Notes: a model not told the origin generated them from the letters alone. Shown: positions 33,666 to 45,334, counted from the stretch's first letter. The stretch is DNA of 64,000 nucleotides from Welwitschia mirabilis (GCA_051453625.1 JBOZIK010000001.1:233127465-233191464); one strand, 5' to 3'. Program-made: numbers and translations.

Positions 33666-34264
33666 TGTTAGATTATATTTGCTAATTAACGTCAAACTAA
33701 TTTCTCTTGTGTAGTGCAAAAATGTTACATCCTGTGTGCAGATGAGATTGAGTATTGTAGGTAAAAAAATTAGATCAAAATGCACTAGAAAAACTACTGA
33801 GTTATGTTATCCTCCAGTGGGGGTTGACTAGATCCTAAAGGGATTGACCCCATCTGAAGCAGTCACAAGAAAAATGAACTGAACCTAGAGGTGTCAACCG
33901 AATTCGGAAAGGGTTAATTGACTTGTGATCTTAAGAGCTAATATCCTTGAACCAAATGGAAAGGGGTCGACTAGATTTTCATAGGATTGACCAAACCTAA
34001 GAAGCTAACAATTCATAGTCCCAGACCAAGAGGTAAAGGGTCGACCAGACCTAAGATGAGGTTGACCTAGCTCTCATGGAATCAACTCAATTTTTTTGGG
34101 GTCAACCAGATAGTGTGGAAAAGTAAAATTTGTAAACATTATGTATCTATTACCTAGCCATTACCTAGTCATTTTCTAGTTTTTTATAGCCATTGGAGGT
34201 GCAATTCATTTGTAATAAATCCTAATAACACTTCATTATAAATAGCTATGCTATTGATGACCTA
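33666..34264 (+). repeat. Sirevirus-like LTR copy 2 (cut by gap)
   Basis: Starts TGTTAGATTATATTTG directly after a polypurine tract and carries GTCGAC sites (33966, 34040). It aligns with copies 1 and 5 and runs into a 100-N gap (34265-34364) just past CTATTGATGACCTA, about two-thirds into the LTR. Confidence 0.8.
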
Positions 34265-34364
34265 NNNNNNNNNNNNNNNNNNNNNNNNNNNNNNNNNNNN
34301 NNNNNNNNNNNNNNNNNNNNNNNNNNNNNNNNNNNNNNNNNNNNNNNNNNNNNNNNNNNNNNNN
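34265..34364. other. Assembly gap (100 N)
   Basis: Run of N between LTR copies 2 and 3. Confidence 0.95.
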
Positions 34365-34473
34365 GAGGAGTTTTTATTATGTTAGTATGCCTTATTAGAA
34401 AGATCTTAAAGATGAAGTATTTATCTGATCTTGAAATCACTTATTTGTTTGACATAAATGTTAAAGGGGAAGA

Positions 34474-35556
34474 TTGTTAAGATCTTATTTTTACCAATTG
34501 ATGTCAAACTAATATGATCTTTGTAGAATTAAAAGTGATTTTACAGGTGCAAGAAACTACCAAATCTATATCTAAAAGATAGCAAGATTTGGACATGCTC
34601 TCGTTAAAGTAACTTGAGTTTCTATTCAAATACTTAATGTAGAAGCTGATCAAACTTCGATATACTCATTTTGGGCTATTCCATATGGGGTCTACCAAAT
34701 TTTTGTGGGGTTAATCAGACCTAAAGATGCATTTTTTTAATCTTTCCCATATGTATTATGTCCTATGAGGTCAACCGGACTCATGTGGGATCGACTAGTC
34801 CTAGAGGAAAGCAGTTGACCAGATTTTCGATGGGCCCAACTAGACCTATGATCTTAAGAGCTAGTATACCTAAACTGAAGGGAAAGGGGTCGACCAGATA
34901 ATCATGGGGTTGACTAAATTTGAGGAATTAACAAGTAATAATCCCAAACTAAGAGGAAAAGGGTCGACCGGATTTTCATGGACTTGACCAAACCTAAGAA
35001 GCTAACAGTCAATAGTTCTAGACTGAGAGGTAAGGGATCGACCAGACCCAGGATGGGGTCGAACGACTTCTCATGAGGTCCACTAAATTTTTAGGGGTTC
35101 ACTAGATGGTGTAAAAAATCAAAAGTTGTAAAAATTATGTATTTATTACTTAGCTATTACCTAATCATTTTTTAACCGTTTATAGCCATTGAAGTTGCAA
35201 TTCATTTGTAATAAATCCTAGTAACCCTCTATTATAAATAGCTAGGCAATAGATGACCTAGAGATCTTTTAACACTATTATAAATTAGTATATTCATTAT
35301 GGATCTAAAAGATCAAGTTATATTTTCATTGACATATTCTTGAATTGCTTCATATCTAACTAAGGAGATCTAACCTTGGAAAAAGAACTACACTCAAAAT
35401 CAGATCTAAGGGTTTCATCATTGTGTTCTATTGAAGAAGAGCTTTATTCATTGTATTGATACTGAATGTGTGATATATGAGCTATCAAGGCTACATTACA
35501 TTACATCTATTGATTTTAGAGGTTGAGACTTAGCCTGCAAAAGTCTATTGTTAAAG
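34474..35556 (+). repeat. Sirevirus-like LTR copy 3 with its own polypurine tract
   Basis: Begins TGTTAAGATCTTATTTTTACC after the purine tract TTAAAGGGGAAGA (34461-34473). The first 300 bases resemble copy 4 rather than copies 2 and 5; the remainder, including GGGTCGACC clusters (34887, 34963) and the start of the 35-bp repeat, is shared by copies 1, 2 and 5. It is cut by a gap at 35557. Confidence 0.8.
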
Positions 35557-35656
35557 NNNNNNNNNNNNNNNNNNNNNNNNNNNNNNNNNNNNNNNNNNNN
35601 NNNNNNNNNNNNNNNNNNNNNNNNNNNNNNNNNNNNNNNNNNNNNNNNNNNNNNNN
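35557..35656. other. Assembly gap (100 N)
   Basis: Gap between LTR copy 3 and the integrase end of the gypsy remnant. Confidence 0.95.
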
Positions 35657-36540
35657 TAGGTGTTGAGTGGATAAAACTTGTAATATTTTTTTTGTCTATT
35701 GCATCAAATCAGGAAAGTGGAGTTCTACATATTCTTCCATAAAGGGCTTCAAATGAAGCACATCCTATTGATTCTTGATAACTATTATTATTATTAAATT
35801 CAACAAGAGTAAATGATTTAACCAAGATCCTCCAAAATTCAATATAACTAGTCTTAATAAATCTTCTAATATCTAATTAATTCTTCAAATTTTTCCATTA
35901 GTCTAAGGATGAAAAGCTATACTTAAATTCAATTTTGTGTCTAAGTCCTTATGAAAAGCTATCTAGAATTTAAATGTATGTATCTCAGTCTTAGATTATA
36001 ACTTTAGGAACTCCATGAAGCCTATTAATATTTGTCACATATTCTTTTGCAATTCATTCAGCTATGTTAGTTATCTTCACTAGACAACAATGTGCACTCT
36101 TCATCAAGAGATCTACTCTGACCATAATAGAATCATAACATATCTTGATCCTAGACAAACTTGTGATAAAATCCATACCTATCATATTCCATTTCCACTT
36201 TAAAATATTATGAGATTATAGGACTCCTACAGGTGTTTATACTCTACCTTGACTGATTGATACGTTATACATTTAGCTATGTAGTCTGCTATTTTTAACT
36301 TCATTCCTGACCACCAATAGTACTACTTGATATTTTTATACATTTTGTTAAATCCTGGGTGGATAGATATTTAGTTGCATGAAACTCTTTAAAGACTATG
36401 TGTTTAATTCTTACCACATCAAGTACCACAATCTTCTCTAAATAGCATACTAACCAGTCCTTTGAGATTGTAAATCCTTCCAGTTCAGTTCCTCTAACTT
36501 TCTTGTATAGGGAACAATTCTGTTGTGCCTCATAAATCAT
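35657..36540 (-). pseudogene. Gypsy integrase remnant
   Basis: Integrase inserts the cDNA into the genome. The zinc-binding N-terminal region lies in a 79-codon open frame (36540-36301); its HATKYLSTQDLTK block lacks the second histidine of the HPG motif. The catalytic core begins near 36205 with WKWNMIGMDFITSL (first catalytic D) and continues YDSIMVRVDLLMKSAH, RLHGVPKVII and, near 35800, LRLVILNFGGSW. Stops interrupt it repeatedly and the second catalytic aspartate lies in a decayed stretch. The C-terminus is lost in the gap. Confidence 0.85.
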
Positions 36541-36559
36541 TTGTTGTAAATTACTATCT

Positions 36560-37906
36560 ACTCTTAAATGATAGAGTACATGCCTCCTTCAACTTAATGC
36601 ATCCAAGACTACATTTATTCTTCCCACATAATAGTTCACATTAGATCATAATCTTATAAAAATTATATCCATCTTTTTTGCCTAGGATTCAAATTAGGTT
36701 TTGAATGAATATACTTTAACCTCTTGTGATCTATTCAAACTTTTATCTATTTACCATAAAGATGGTGTCCCCCAATCTTTAATGCATAAATAATTGTTGC
36801 TAGCTCTAAGTATGAATAGGATAATTTTTCTTGTGATTCTTTAACTATTTAGATGCATAAGCTATCACTTTGCCTTCTTACATTAATGCCACTTCTAGGC
36901 CTTGACCTAAGGAATCTATGTAAACTGTGAAAGGTTTCCTTACTTTTGGTGATCTCAAAACTGATTTTGAGATAAGATTTGATTTCACTGTCTAAAATGC
37001 TCCTACACATCATTTTGTTCATTCAAATTATTTATTCTTTCTTAATAGCATGGTTAATGAAGAAGCTACCTTAGAGAAATTTTTAATAAACCTTCTATAG
37101 TATCTTGCAAGACCAAGAAGACTCCTTACTTTTATTACTAATTTGGATTTAGTTTAATCCACAATAGCTTAGAACTTATCATCATCCATACTAATCCCTT
37201 ATTCTAAAATTACATGGCCTAGGAATTTAACTGTAGATAGCCAAAACTCATACTTAGCATAAAATTAGTTTCTCCATAAAGTATCTAATACTATTTTTAA
37301 ATGCTACTCATGAGCTTCTTTAATTGGAGAATACCCTAGCACCTCATCAATAAAAACTATAATGAAATCATCCAAATGATCTTTAAAGACATTATTCATC
37401 ACTACAATAAATGTAGATGGTGTATTAGTGGGATCAAATAGAACTGATCTAAATTCATAATACTCATACCTGGTTCTAAAAGCTATTTTAAAGCCATCTT
37501 CTTCTTTGATTCTAAGTTGATGATATCTAGACTTAAAATCAATTTTGAAGAAGACTTTTTCATATTTAAGTTGATTAAATATATCCTCTATCTTTAGAAA
37601 ATAATAGGTATTCCTAAAAGTAACTTTATTTAGTATTCGGTGATCTATACAAAGTCTTAAACTTTCATGCTTCTTTTTGACAAAAAGCACTAGTGCATCC
37701 CATGATAATATGATTGGTCTAGTTAATAATTTATCTAATGATGTAGTTATTTGCATTTTTAGCTTTGTCAGCTTGATAGGTAACATTCTATAAGATGCTT
37801 TCGAGATTGGTTCAGCACCTAGTTTAAGTGATATCTCAAAATCTTCATTTCTACTTGGTGGACATCTTGGTAATTCTTCAGCAAATAAATCTACATATTC
37901 TTTCAC
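36560..37906 (-). pseudogene. Gypsy reverse transcriptase and RNase H remnant
   Basis: A 200-codon open frame (37906-37304), the longest N-free one in the window, covers the reverse-transcriptase N-terminal half: LPRCPPSRNEDFEISL, SYRMLPIKLTKLK, LFVKKKHESLRLCIDHRILN and KIDFKSRYHQLRIKEED, with the first catalytic aspartate in KID. The YXDD-type box reads VFIDE: the second aspartate is glutamate, so the enzyme is probably dead even in its best-preserved part. Below 37304 the thumb region (LGLARYYRRFIKNFSKVASS) and RNase H start (FTVYIDSLGQGLEVAL) continue with stops and frameshifts to about 36560. Confidence 0.9.
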
Positions 37907-38099
37907 TACTGATATGTCTAATATTTTTGGTTGAGATTAGATGAAAAATAAAAACTGAACTATTTTAAAATTTCTCTTCCTCTTAACTTCTTTCATCATT
38001 TTCTTCTTACTTATCAATCTTTCAATGGTAAGATTAGAGTTGATGGTATCAAACCTTCTTACCACTTATACTCATCATAGTGACTGACCTAGAAAAAGA

Positions 38100-39460
38100 A
38101 TTTATTTGATTTCTATTTTCTTATAGATAGTTCATGCCTAAAATAATATCAAAATGTCCAAATTCTAAAATTAGAAATTAGGCCTAAAAAAATGATCTTC
38201 AATAATAACATTGCATACAGGAGCCTTGCTAAGAGATCTAACTATACTACCATCTAAAAGTTATACTACTATACTATTTTAAGTACATACTTTTGTAAAT
38301 GAATTTAGAGATAACAAAAGAGATGTTAAAGAATATATGCTCCTGGATCTAATAAAATTTTAATAGCAATATTAAATAAGGTACCTGTAGTTTTCATGAT
38401 CACTCATGCTTGAGCATCCTCTTTAAATATTAATGCATATAGCTTCTTAACATTAACTATACCTTGTTCCTCATTCTTCTTTCTTAAATAATTTCTCATC
38501 TTATGAGATCCTTCATAATGATAACATCTAATAGTTTTAGGATTCTTAGCCCCTAGTTCTTATAGTAGGCATAAGGTGTCTTTTCTATTCCTTGGGATTG
38601 TATAACCTCCATTTTATTAACTGTTACAATTTCATGCTAACCTATCTCTAGTTACTCTGGTATTTTTGAAGAAAGACCTTTACCTAACTTGAATTACTTT
38701 TTGATCTTGTGGATAGTCTTATTTATCCTTGAAATTTCCACTATTATTCAAGGATTCTTTAGTAAGTCTCTTCTTTTTCAAGAAAGACCTTTACCTAACT
38801 TGAATTACTTTTTGATCTTGTGGATAGTCTTATTTATCCTTGTTTTTTGACCATAGTATGTAAGCTAGCAATCAAGCTTCATGTCTTTACCTCTTCTACA
38901 TTAGTTATCTCTGGTACATATCTTAGTAAATTGATAAACTTATTTTCATTTAAACCCACTAACATCAACCATTACTTGAGGTTATAAAATTCTTTTGCTA
39001 TAGTATTGCTATAATATTTAGATATGTACCTTGCTCAGAATCATTCTTTAGAATCCTTCCAAGATAGATGATTAGGAAAAGTGGGTTGCACTTTTTTCAC
39101 ATCCCATCATAGAGTTGCATTCTTCCTCAGTTGGTTCACAGTTAAAATGGCTTTCTACTCTAATGTAAAATTGAAGAGTTCTAATTACTTCTAGAAACTA
39201 GTCATGCTTTTACTTCAACTGCATTATTAAATCCTTCAAGTATTGGAGGGTTAGTATGTCTGATATGCATCATTATATTTTGAGTTATATCTTCTTCATT
39301 TCTCCTATCTTGAAGTCCATCTACTAAATGGTCTACAGTATTTATTAATGATCTCATATTTGGTAGAGATACTGCTCTTTTTAAAGTCATGTATCAACTT
39401 GCCAAATTTTTAGTTAAAAGTAATCAAGATAATAATTAAGTCCAACATTTATAACCTAGC
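38100..39460 (-). pseudogene. Gypsy gag and protease remnant
   Basis: Near the primer site a 62-codon frame (39390-39202) ends in HTNPPILEGFNNAVEVKA, the N-terminal block of plant gypsy Gag. Further on, at about 38485-38528, a decayed zinc knuckle reads CYHYEGSHKMRNYL: the second and fourth cysteines are Tyr and Leu. The protease active site near 38330-38360 reads LLDPGAYI (D-P-G in place of D-S/T-G), and FDIILGMNYL near 38150 is the flap-side block. Stops are frequent. An exact 62-bp segment (38670-38731) is repeated at 38780-38841. Confidence 0.75.
38670..38841. repeat. 62-bp direct repeat in gag remnant
   Basis: AGAAAGACCTTTACCTAACT and the following 42 bases occur at 38670-38731 and again, apparently without change, at 38780-38841, 110 bp apart. 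This is a recent local duplication in an otherwise old element. Confidence 0.85.
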
Positions 39461-39472
39461 ACTCTAATACCA
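39461..39472 (-). promoter_or_regulatory. Primer-binding site (initiator Met tRNA type)
   Basis: Plus strand ACTCTAATACCA, reverse complement of TGGTATTAGAGT, then AAA and an LTR-like start TGTAGGATC at 39476. This is the same 12-mer as at 9599-9610. Confidence 0.8.
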
Positions 39473-39475
39473 AAA

Positions 39476-40121
39476 TGTAGGATCTAAGAATAAATTTTCT
39501 AAGTATAAATTAGACATTAAATTGTCCCATGACGTTTGGTTATGTATAAAATTGCATTCTTTTTGTGTGACAAGTAAAAATTGCATTCTTAAGAGGGAGT
39601 TTGAGTATCTAAATCTCACTTCCTATGGATGCTTTCATACAATGTTTTAGTTGACTGCATAGGTATGATTTAGAGCAGATGACACCAAAATATCTATGTG
39701 TTTGTAAGGCAAGCAAAGCATTTTCTAAACTTAATTAATATAAAATGGTTTGATGCTCAACTATGGCTAGTGAATAGAGATATTAAGCTTGAAGAATAGG
39801 TGCTAAAGAGGGTACTTGATGTATCTTGCAAGATTGATAATACTCATGTCAATTTCTGGATAGATAGTCTACAACGAAGAACTGAGGAATGTAGATCTTC
39901 AACTGAGGAGAGAAAGCATGCTGTCAAAAATGCACTAAGAGGCAAGAAGAACACAAGACAAAGGAGATAAATGCTGAACAAAGGAGTGTTATAGAGTACA
40001 TAAGGAAAATTCAATCATGAACTGAAAAATCATTAATAGAGGGAATGCGCCTACGCAAAATTGAGGTGGATAAGATGTGCTAGTACACAACTACGAAAGA
40101 ACATCATGTGAGAGAAGGGAC
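39476..40121. other. LTR fragment of the gypsy element and unassigned charged ORF fragment
   Basis: From TGTAGGATCTAAG (39476) rightward this should be the minus-strand element's 5' LTR; its far end cannot be placed because no second copy is present. At 39809-39970 the plus strand has an open, highly charged stretch (WIDSLQRRTEECRSSTEER) with possible coiled-coil character, of unknown family. It lies just before LTR copy 4 and may be the tail of a Sirevirus envelope-like region. Confidence 0.45.
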
Positions 40122-40945
40122 TGTTAGGATTTTATTTTTACCATTTGATGTCAAATAATATAATATTTGTAGAATGAAAAGTGATTTTACATGTGCAAGA
40201 AACTGTCGGATCAATATCCAAGAGATAGCAAGATTTGGACATGTTCCGATTAAAGTAACTTGAGTTTCTATCCAAGGACTTAATGTAGGAGCTAACCAAA
40301 CTTGGAGATACTTGTTTTAGGCTATTTCATAAGAGGTCGATAGGCTTTTTAATGGTTCAAATAGATCTAGACATGCATTTTTCAAGCTTTCCAATATATA
40401 CTATATCCCACATGGTCAACTAGACTCATGTGGGATTGACTGATCTAAAGGAAAGTGGTCGACCATATTTTAGATGGGGTCAACCAAATATATAACCTCA
40501 AGAGCTAGTATTCTTAAACTGAATGGAAAGGGGTTAACTGCATGTCTTAAGGGGTGGACCAGATAACACAGAAGCAGAAATTTTAAAGTGATTTTCTAAC
40601 TGTTACTTCACCAAATCTATTTGTTGCAAATGTCAGATTTATGCCTAACTATCCAAACAGTTATATTTTAGGGAAATCTATAAATAAGAGGTAACATTCA
40701 AAAATCCTAGAGCTTAACATTGGATTGGATTTTTAAAAAGAAAGATTACACTCTTGATCTAAAGGACCGATCTTTGTACTATCATTCTTCTCTCACTCAG
40801 CACTTACCTTGTATCAAATCTAATTAATAAGGTTCTATTTTTAGTTCTTTTACTTGAGTGATCTAGAGCATAGAGGCTTCATTTCCTCACTTATCACTAT
40901 GCATTTCTAAAGGTTGATACTTATCCTTAAAAAGTCCATTTGAAG
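40122..40945 (+). repeat. Sirevirus-like LTR copy 4
   Basis: Starts TGTTAGGATTTTATTTTTACC after AGAGAAGGGAC, a weak polypurine tract. It matches copy 3 over its first 300 bases (including TAGCAAGATTTGGACATG), then diverges. It carries one GGTCGACC (near 40456) and many decayed TTAACT/GTCAAC versions. It ends where the Athila-like reverse transcriptase begins. Confidence 0.7.
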
Positions 40946-43190
40946 ACTTGATACTTTTCAGCATGCTATGATGGATAATTTTTATGATATGTTAGAGGAT
41001 TTAATAGAATTTTTTATGAATGACTTTTCTATTTATGCTGAAACTTTTAAACAAATCTTAGAAAGATTAGAGAAAATTCTTGATAGATGAATTTTTACTG
41101 GCATACATTTAAGTTGGAAAAAAGGTTCATTTGTAGTTTAAAGTAGAGTTATTTTAGGTTACCATATTTCAAAAAAAGGAATTAGGATGAACCTTTAAAA
41201 ACTTGGTATTATTCAAAATCTAAATCTTTCTACAAATTTGAAATGCATTAGATCTTTTTTTGATTATTGTATTTTTTATCATTGGTTTATTCATGATTAT
41301 AAAAACATTTATAAACCTCTTTACTCATTACTAAAGAAAAAAGCTAAATTTAAATGGAATGAATCTTGTTAGTTTGCCTTTGATAGGCTTAAACATAAAC
41401 TTTCTTATGCTCCTATTATAATGGAACCCAATTGGAAAAAAGATTTTAAATTAATGTATGATGCTAGTAATTTTGCTATGGGTGGGATACTTTGTTAAAA
41501 ATATGGAAATGATCATGATGTGATTCATGAATTACACTACTATAAATATCTATGGGATACTTTGCTATGGGATGCTAGTAAATATCTATCTATAACTCAA
41601 ATGAATTACACCACTATAAAGAAGAAAATATTAGTAACCATCTTTTTTCTTGATATGCTTAGAAATTATCTTTTAGACTTTCATATGAATGTTTATACTG
41701 ATCATGATGTGATTCATTTCCTTATAAATACGAAAAATTCAAGTAATAGATTGATTAGATGGATCCTCCTGATGTAAGAATTTAATTTGACCATTATTAC
41801 TAAAGCAGAAAAACATAATTTTATTGTCGATCACTTGTCTCATCTTTTTTCTCCTCTTGATGATTCTATTATTAATTATTATTTTCTAGATAAATAATGT
41901 TTTGCTATATATTTTACTCATCCTTCTTCTTAGTATGCTGATATTCTTAAGTACCTTATTGACATGAAAACATTACAACATTAGACTTATAATCAATGAA
42001 AATCCTTTCTTCATAAAATATGTATTTTAACTAGATAGAGTAAGATCTGTATCATAGGAATAAATACCAAATTATGCAAAAATATGTGTCTAATTGAGTT
42101 CTAATATTCTTCACCTTTGTAATGGTGGTATTTATGGAGGTCATTTTACTGGATAGAAAATGGCTATGAAAATTTTTCATCCTAGTTTTTATTGGCCTAC
42201 TCTTTTTTAAGATTCTTTTAATTTTGCTAGAAAGTATGATTCTTATTAGTATTATGGTAGCCTTATTCGTGCTCAAGAGATGCCCTTTAAACCTATTCTT
42301 GAATGTGAACCTTTTTATTATTGTGGTATTAATTTTATAGGCCCTATTCACCCATATTCTCATGATAAAAATTACATTCTAGTGGTTATAGATTATGTTA
42401 CTAAATGAGTGAAAGCTATTTCTACTTCTTTGAATGATTCTTGAACTATTTTTACTTTTCTTAAAACTCATATATTTCAATGATTTGATTTTTGTAGAAT
42501 TATCATTAGTGATTAAGAAACTCATTTTATTAATATAATTTTTAGGAAACTTCTTTTATTAATTGAAATAGAACATAGAATATCTTGTGCTAATCATCCT
42601 TAAACAAATGGTCAAGCTAAAAATGTAAATAGAGAAATTAAGAAAATATTACAAAAACTTATCTATATTAATAAGAAATCTTATGATTCTAAGCTTAACA
42701 ATGTTCTTTGGGCTTATCATACTACTTGATGTAATTCTCTTTGTTTTTAGCCTTATGAACTTATGTATAGAAAAGTTTGTGTTTTACCTGTTGATGTGTA
42801 CTATAACTCTTATCATGCTTCTTATCAACTTAATATTGTATACCTTTATAAAAATCTTAAAAATATTTTAGCCTAATTATATTACTTTAATAAAAAATAT
42901 ACTCATTATATACATCATTTATTAATCCACAAAGCCCAAGCTAAGTTCAAACATGATAGAAAGTTACTTTATAAAAAATTTAAACCTAGTCAACTTGTCC
43001 TTTTATACAATAATAGAGGATATATTTTGAATAAAAAGTTGACCTCTAAATTTTTAGGCCCTTATTTTATAAAGAGAATGCATGCTAATGTCTTTATTAA
43101 GATTTTCGACTTAGAGGCTAATAAGATTCAGAAAGATAATGGATAAAGGTTAAAACTATATGAAAAATCTTTTAGTACAATCTTAAACTT
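40946..43190 (+). pseudogene. Ty3/gypsy (Athila-like) reverse transcriptase-RNase H-integrase remnant
   Basis: The visible part starts inside the reverse transcriptase (TFQHAMMDNF near 40950). The active-site box reads FFMNDFSIY, with Asn for the first Asp of the MDDF box. RNase H starts near 41450 with LMYDASNFAMGGIL, then MNYTTIKKKILVTIFFLD (41520-41777 open frame), YTDHDVIHFL, RLIRWILLM and FIVDHLSHL. Integrase follows: GGIYGGHF (about 42120), CGINFIGPIHPYSHDKNYIL, VVIDYVTK, then NHP.TNGQAKNVNREIKKIL and a C-terminal FLGPYFIKRMHANVFIKIFD block near 43055. Stops are frequent. The integrase and RNase H wording is that of Athila/Tat elements. The 5' half is missing, replaced by the LTR copy at 40122. 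Confidence 0.88.
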
Positions 43191-43581
43191 GGTAGAAGCA
43201 CTTGTTTTAGAGGTTCTTCTTAATGAGGAGGACTTCCATCTTATCATTGTTTAAATTCTTTCTTAGTTTCTTCCTTTGATAGATGTTATAATATCACTTA
43301 ATCATCTTTTAAACTTAACTTACGTGTTGTTTTATAAAGTTTTAATTACTAGTATCTGTACTTGGGTATTTTACAATGATAAAATTAGATTCAACAAATC
43401 TTAGACATTTTCATGTCTATAGAATTTACTTTGAAATAAGATGCCTTAGTTCTTGTACTTTTTTTTACAATGGTATGATGTCTTTAGTTATTTAGAAGTG
43501 TTCTTTTCTATCTTTCATCTTACGTATTCACCTTCTTTTTTTTGAGTGTGTGATCATATAGGAATTATGTTAAAAGAAAAG

Positions 43582-43623
<42 letters not shown>
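43582..43623. repeat. (GT)n(GA)n microsatellite
   Basis: Four GT units followed by about 17 GA units. Confidence 0.95.
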
Positions 43624-43625
<2 letters not shown>

Positions 43626-44640
43626 ATAATCATAATCTATTATATTGTAATTAAAGAAAAATACATGGTTACCATGATGTCCTATCATACTAGGGTAAAT
43701 TTTTTTGAGAGGAACCATTGGCAGTGTTGATATCTATGGGAATTTCACTAGTTGGTTAGTTGAACATACTTCATCGGTCTTTACTTCTCTAAGTATGGTT
43801 GCATTCTCTTTATCAACAAAAAGTTGTAATAAAGTTTAAGGCTATAGGATCAATGGTATTTTTGATGTCATCAGATGCATTGCAAATTTTCTAGACTCTT
43901 AGTATTCCCACATGATCATTTCACTTTTAAAGATTTGAGTGTATTTTTAAGGTTAAGTAGGTGAGTTTATTTTTGAGTAGATTTTGATCTTATTATTCAT
44001 TATTATAAGCACTTAAATTTTTAATATCATCATAATCCCTATATTTTTGAGTGGAACTTTATGGAGTTTATATATTTTTTTCATGAGTTTTTACTTATGT
44101 TGCTTTATGATATCTTCATTAAAGGTTAACTAGGTTAGAATTTAGGATAGGTAAGAAATATTTTCCATGTTCCTTATGTCTATTTTCATTCTACTTTTAT
44201 TTGGTTTTTTAGTTGATATTTTAAAGTCACTTCCACATTTTCTCATCTTTACATAGAACCTTATCATTTATTAGTTTTCTTGATGTTCATTTATGCAATA
44301 TCATTTTCATTTAGCATTAGAATTAAATAGAAAATCTTTTAGGTTTCATAAATTTTATGAGATTCCTTATATCCTTTAGAGTTTTATGCTTTATATTATT
44401 TCTTTTTCCATTTAAACACATTTACTTATTCCTTATTATTATATTTTAGCCTAGTTAGTATGTTTCTCTTAACTATAGTTTTAATCTATTTTGATTTTTT
44501 ACTTCATTTGAATTTTTCATGCTTCTCTCTCATTCCCTATTTTTCTGAGTTTTTTGATAAATTCTAATACCTTCATGATCATATCTAAGCCTTACTTTCT
44601 TATTTGAAATATTTATTTTTGTAAAATTTTTCAAAGTTCA

Positions 44641-44679
44641 GTCATCCACTTAGTCATCTAGATGATATAGGTGGATGAC
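44641..44679. repeat. 39-bp imperfect palindrome
   Basis: Arms GTCATCCAC (44641-44649) and GTGGATGAC (44671-44679) are exact inverse complements and enclose the perfect palindrome TCATCTAGATGA, with one small bulge. A looser copy with the same ends (GTCATCC...GATGTGAC) follows at 44698-44729. Confidence 0.8.
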
Positions 44680-45322
44680 AATCTAATTTTTTTTAGAGTC
44701 ATCCTAGGCTATTGTCTAGATGATGTGACAAAATGATAATGCAATAAAACCATGGAACAAGCTTTTTTCCCTTTTTTTTCTTATCATTTCCACTAATTCC
44801 TTCAAGATATGATAACTTCCCTAGTCCTTGCCATCACTTTGGATTTTATCTTGATTAGATTCACTTCCATATTTCTTAGTTTTCTATGTATTTTTGAAAA
44901 TGAGGTACTTTTTTTTCTCTCTCACATTTTTTTTAAAAAAAATTTCTCCTATTTTTTAGCTTTTCATTGTGTCATTTTGCATATATTAATTAGTTTCTCA
45001 TCTTTCTTCAATTTGAAACTTATGTATTTGATTTTCATTGCATTTTTTAAAAGTTATAATCAATTGTACATATTATGAGGAAATTTTAACGTTCTATATT
45101 TCACACTCGATTTCTCGCAAATCATAGGTTGAAATATTGTAATCCTTTATATTAAATTAATTAGTTTAACATGTTCTATGATTCTACTTGATTATATTTT
45201 TCATTTGAGTACTTTAAACTTTCACCTTATGTGGGGTCCACTTAAAAATAATTTTTTCATTTTTTGCACATTCCACAAATTTCTTCTCATGACTAAGCAA
45301 TATGAGATGTATTGACACCTTT

Positions 45323-45334
45323 GGGGGGGAGGGG
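45323..45334 (+). promoter_or_regulatory. Candidate polypurine tract
   Basis: GGGGGGGAGGGG is striking in this AT-rich DNA and lies about 2.1 kb after the integrase end, where the 3' LTR of the Athila-like element would be expected. No matching LTR pair was seen. Confidence 0.35.

Larger units (their letters stand above)
17818..34264 (+). mobile_element. Sirevirus-like Ty1/copia retrotransposon, split by a CACTA insertion
   Basis: In plus-strand order there is an LTR (17818-19369), a large gap, gag with CCHC knuckle, a second knuckle plus protease/pre-integrase region, an envelope-like ORF, then (after the CACTA insert at 23675-32948) a non-coding tail with several polypurine tracts and a second LTR starting at 33666. 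The long gag with coiled-coil-like tail, the extra ORF after pol and repeated polypurine tracts before the 3' LTR are known features of the Sirevirus (SIRE/Maximus) lineage. Integrase, reverse transcriptase and RNase H are absent between 22111 and 22600, so pol was mostly deleted. The left LTR lacks its first 130 or so bases. The two LTR copies belong to the same family, but pairing them as one element is inference. Confidence 0.65.
35657..39475 (-). mobile_element. Ty3/gypsy (chromovirus-like) retrotransposon, internal region
   Basis: On the minus strand the order is primer-binding site, gag, zinc knuckle, protease, reverse transcriptase, RNase H and integrase, which is the gypsy order (integrase last). 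The integrase end is cut by the gap at 35557. Every domain has stops or frameshifts. Protease-to-integrase block wording resembles plant chromoviruses such as Tekay/Del, but no chromodomain can be checked because the 3' end is missing. Confidence 0.85.

Noticed and set aside
42052-42363. 103-codon minus-strand frame
   Set aside because: Antisense shadow of the Athila-like integrase on the plus strand.
44809-45078. 89-codon hydrophobic frame, possible membrane protein
   Set aside because: It follows from T-rich DNA, where Phe, Leu and Ile codons dominate; no conserved pattern or partner copy.
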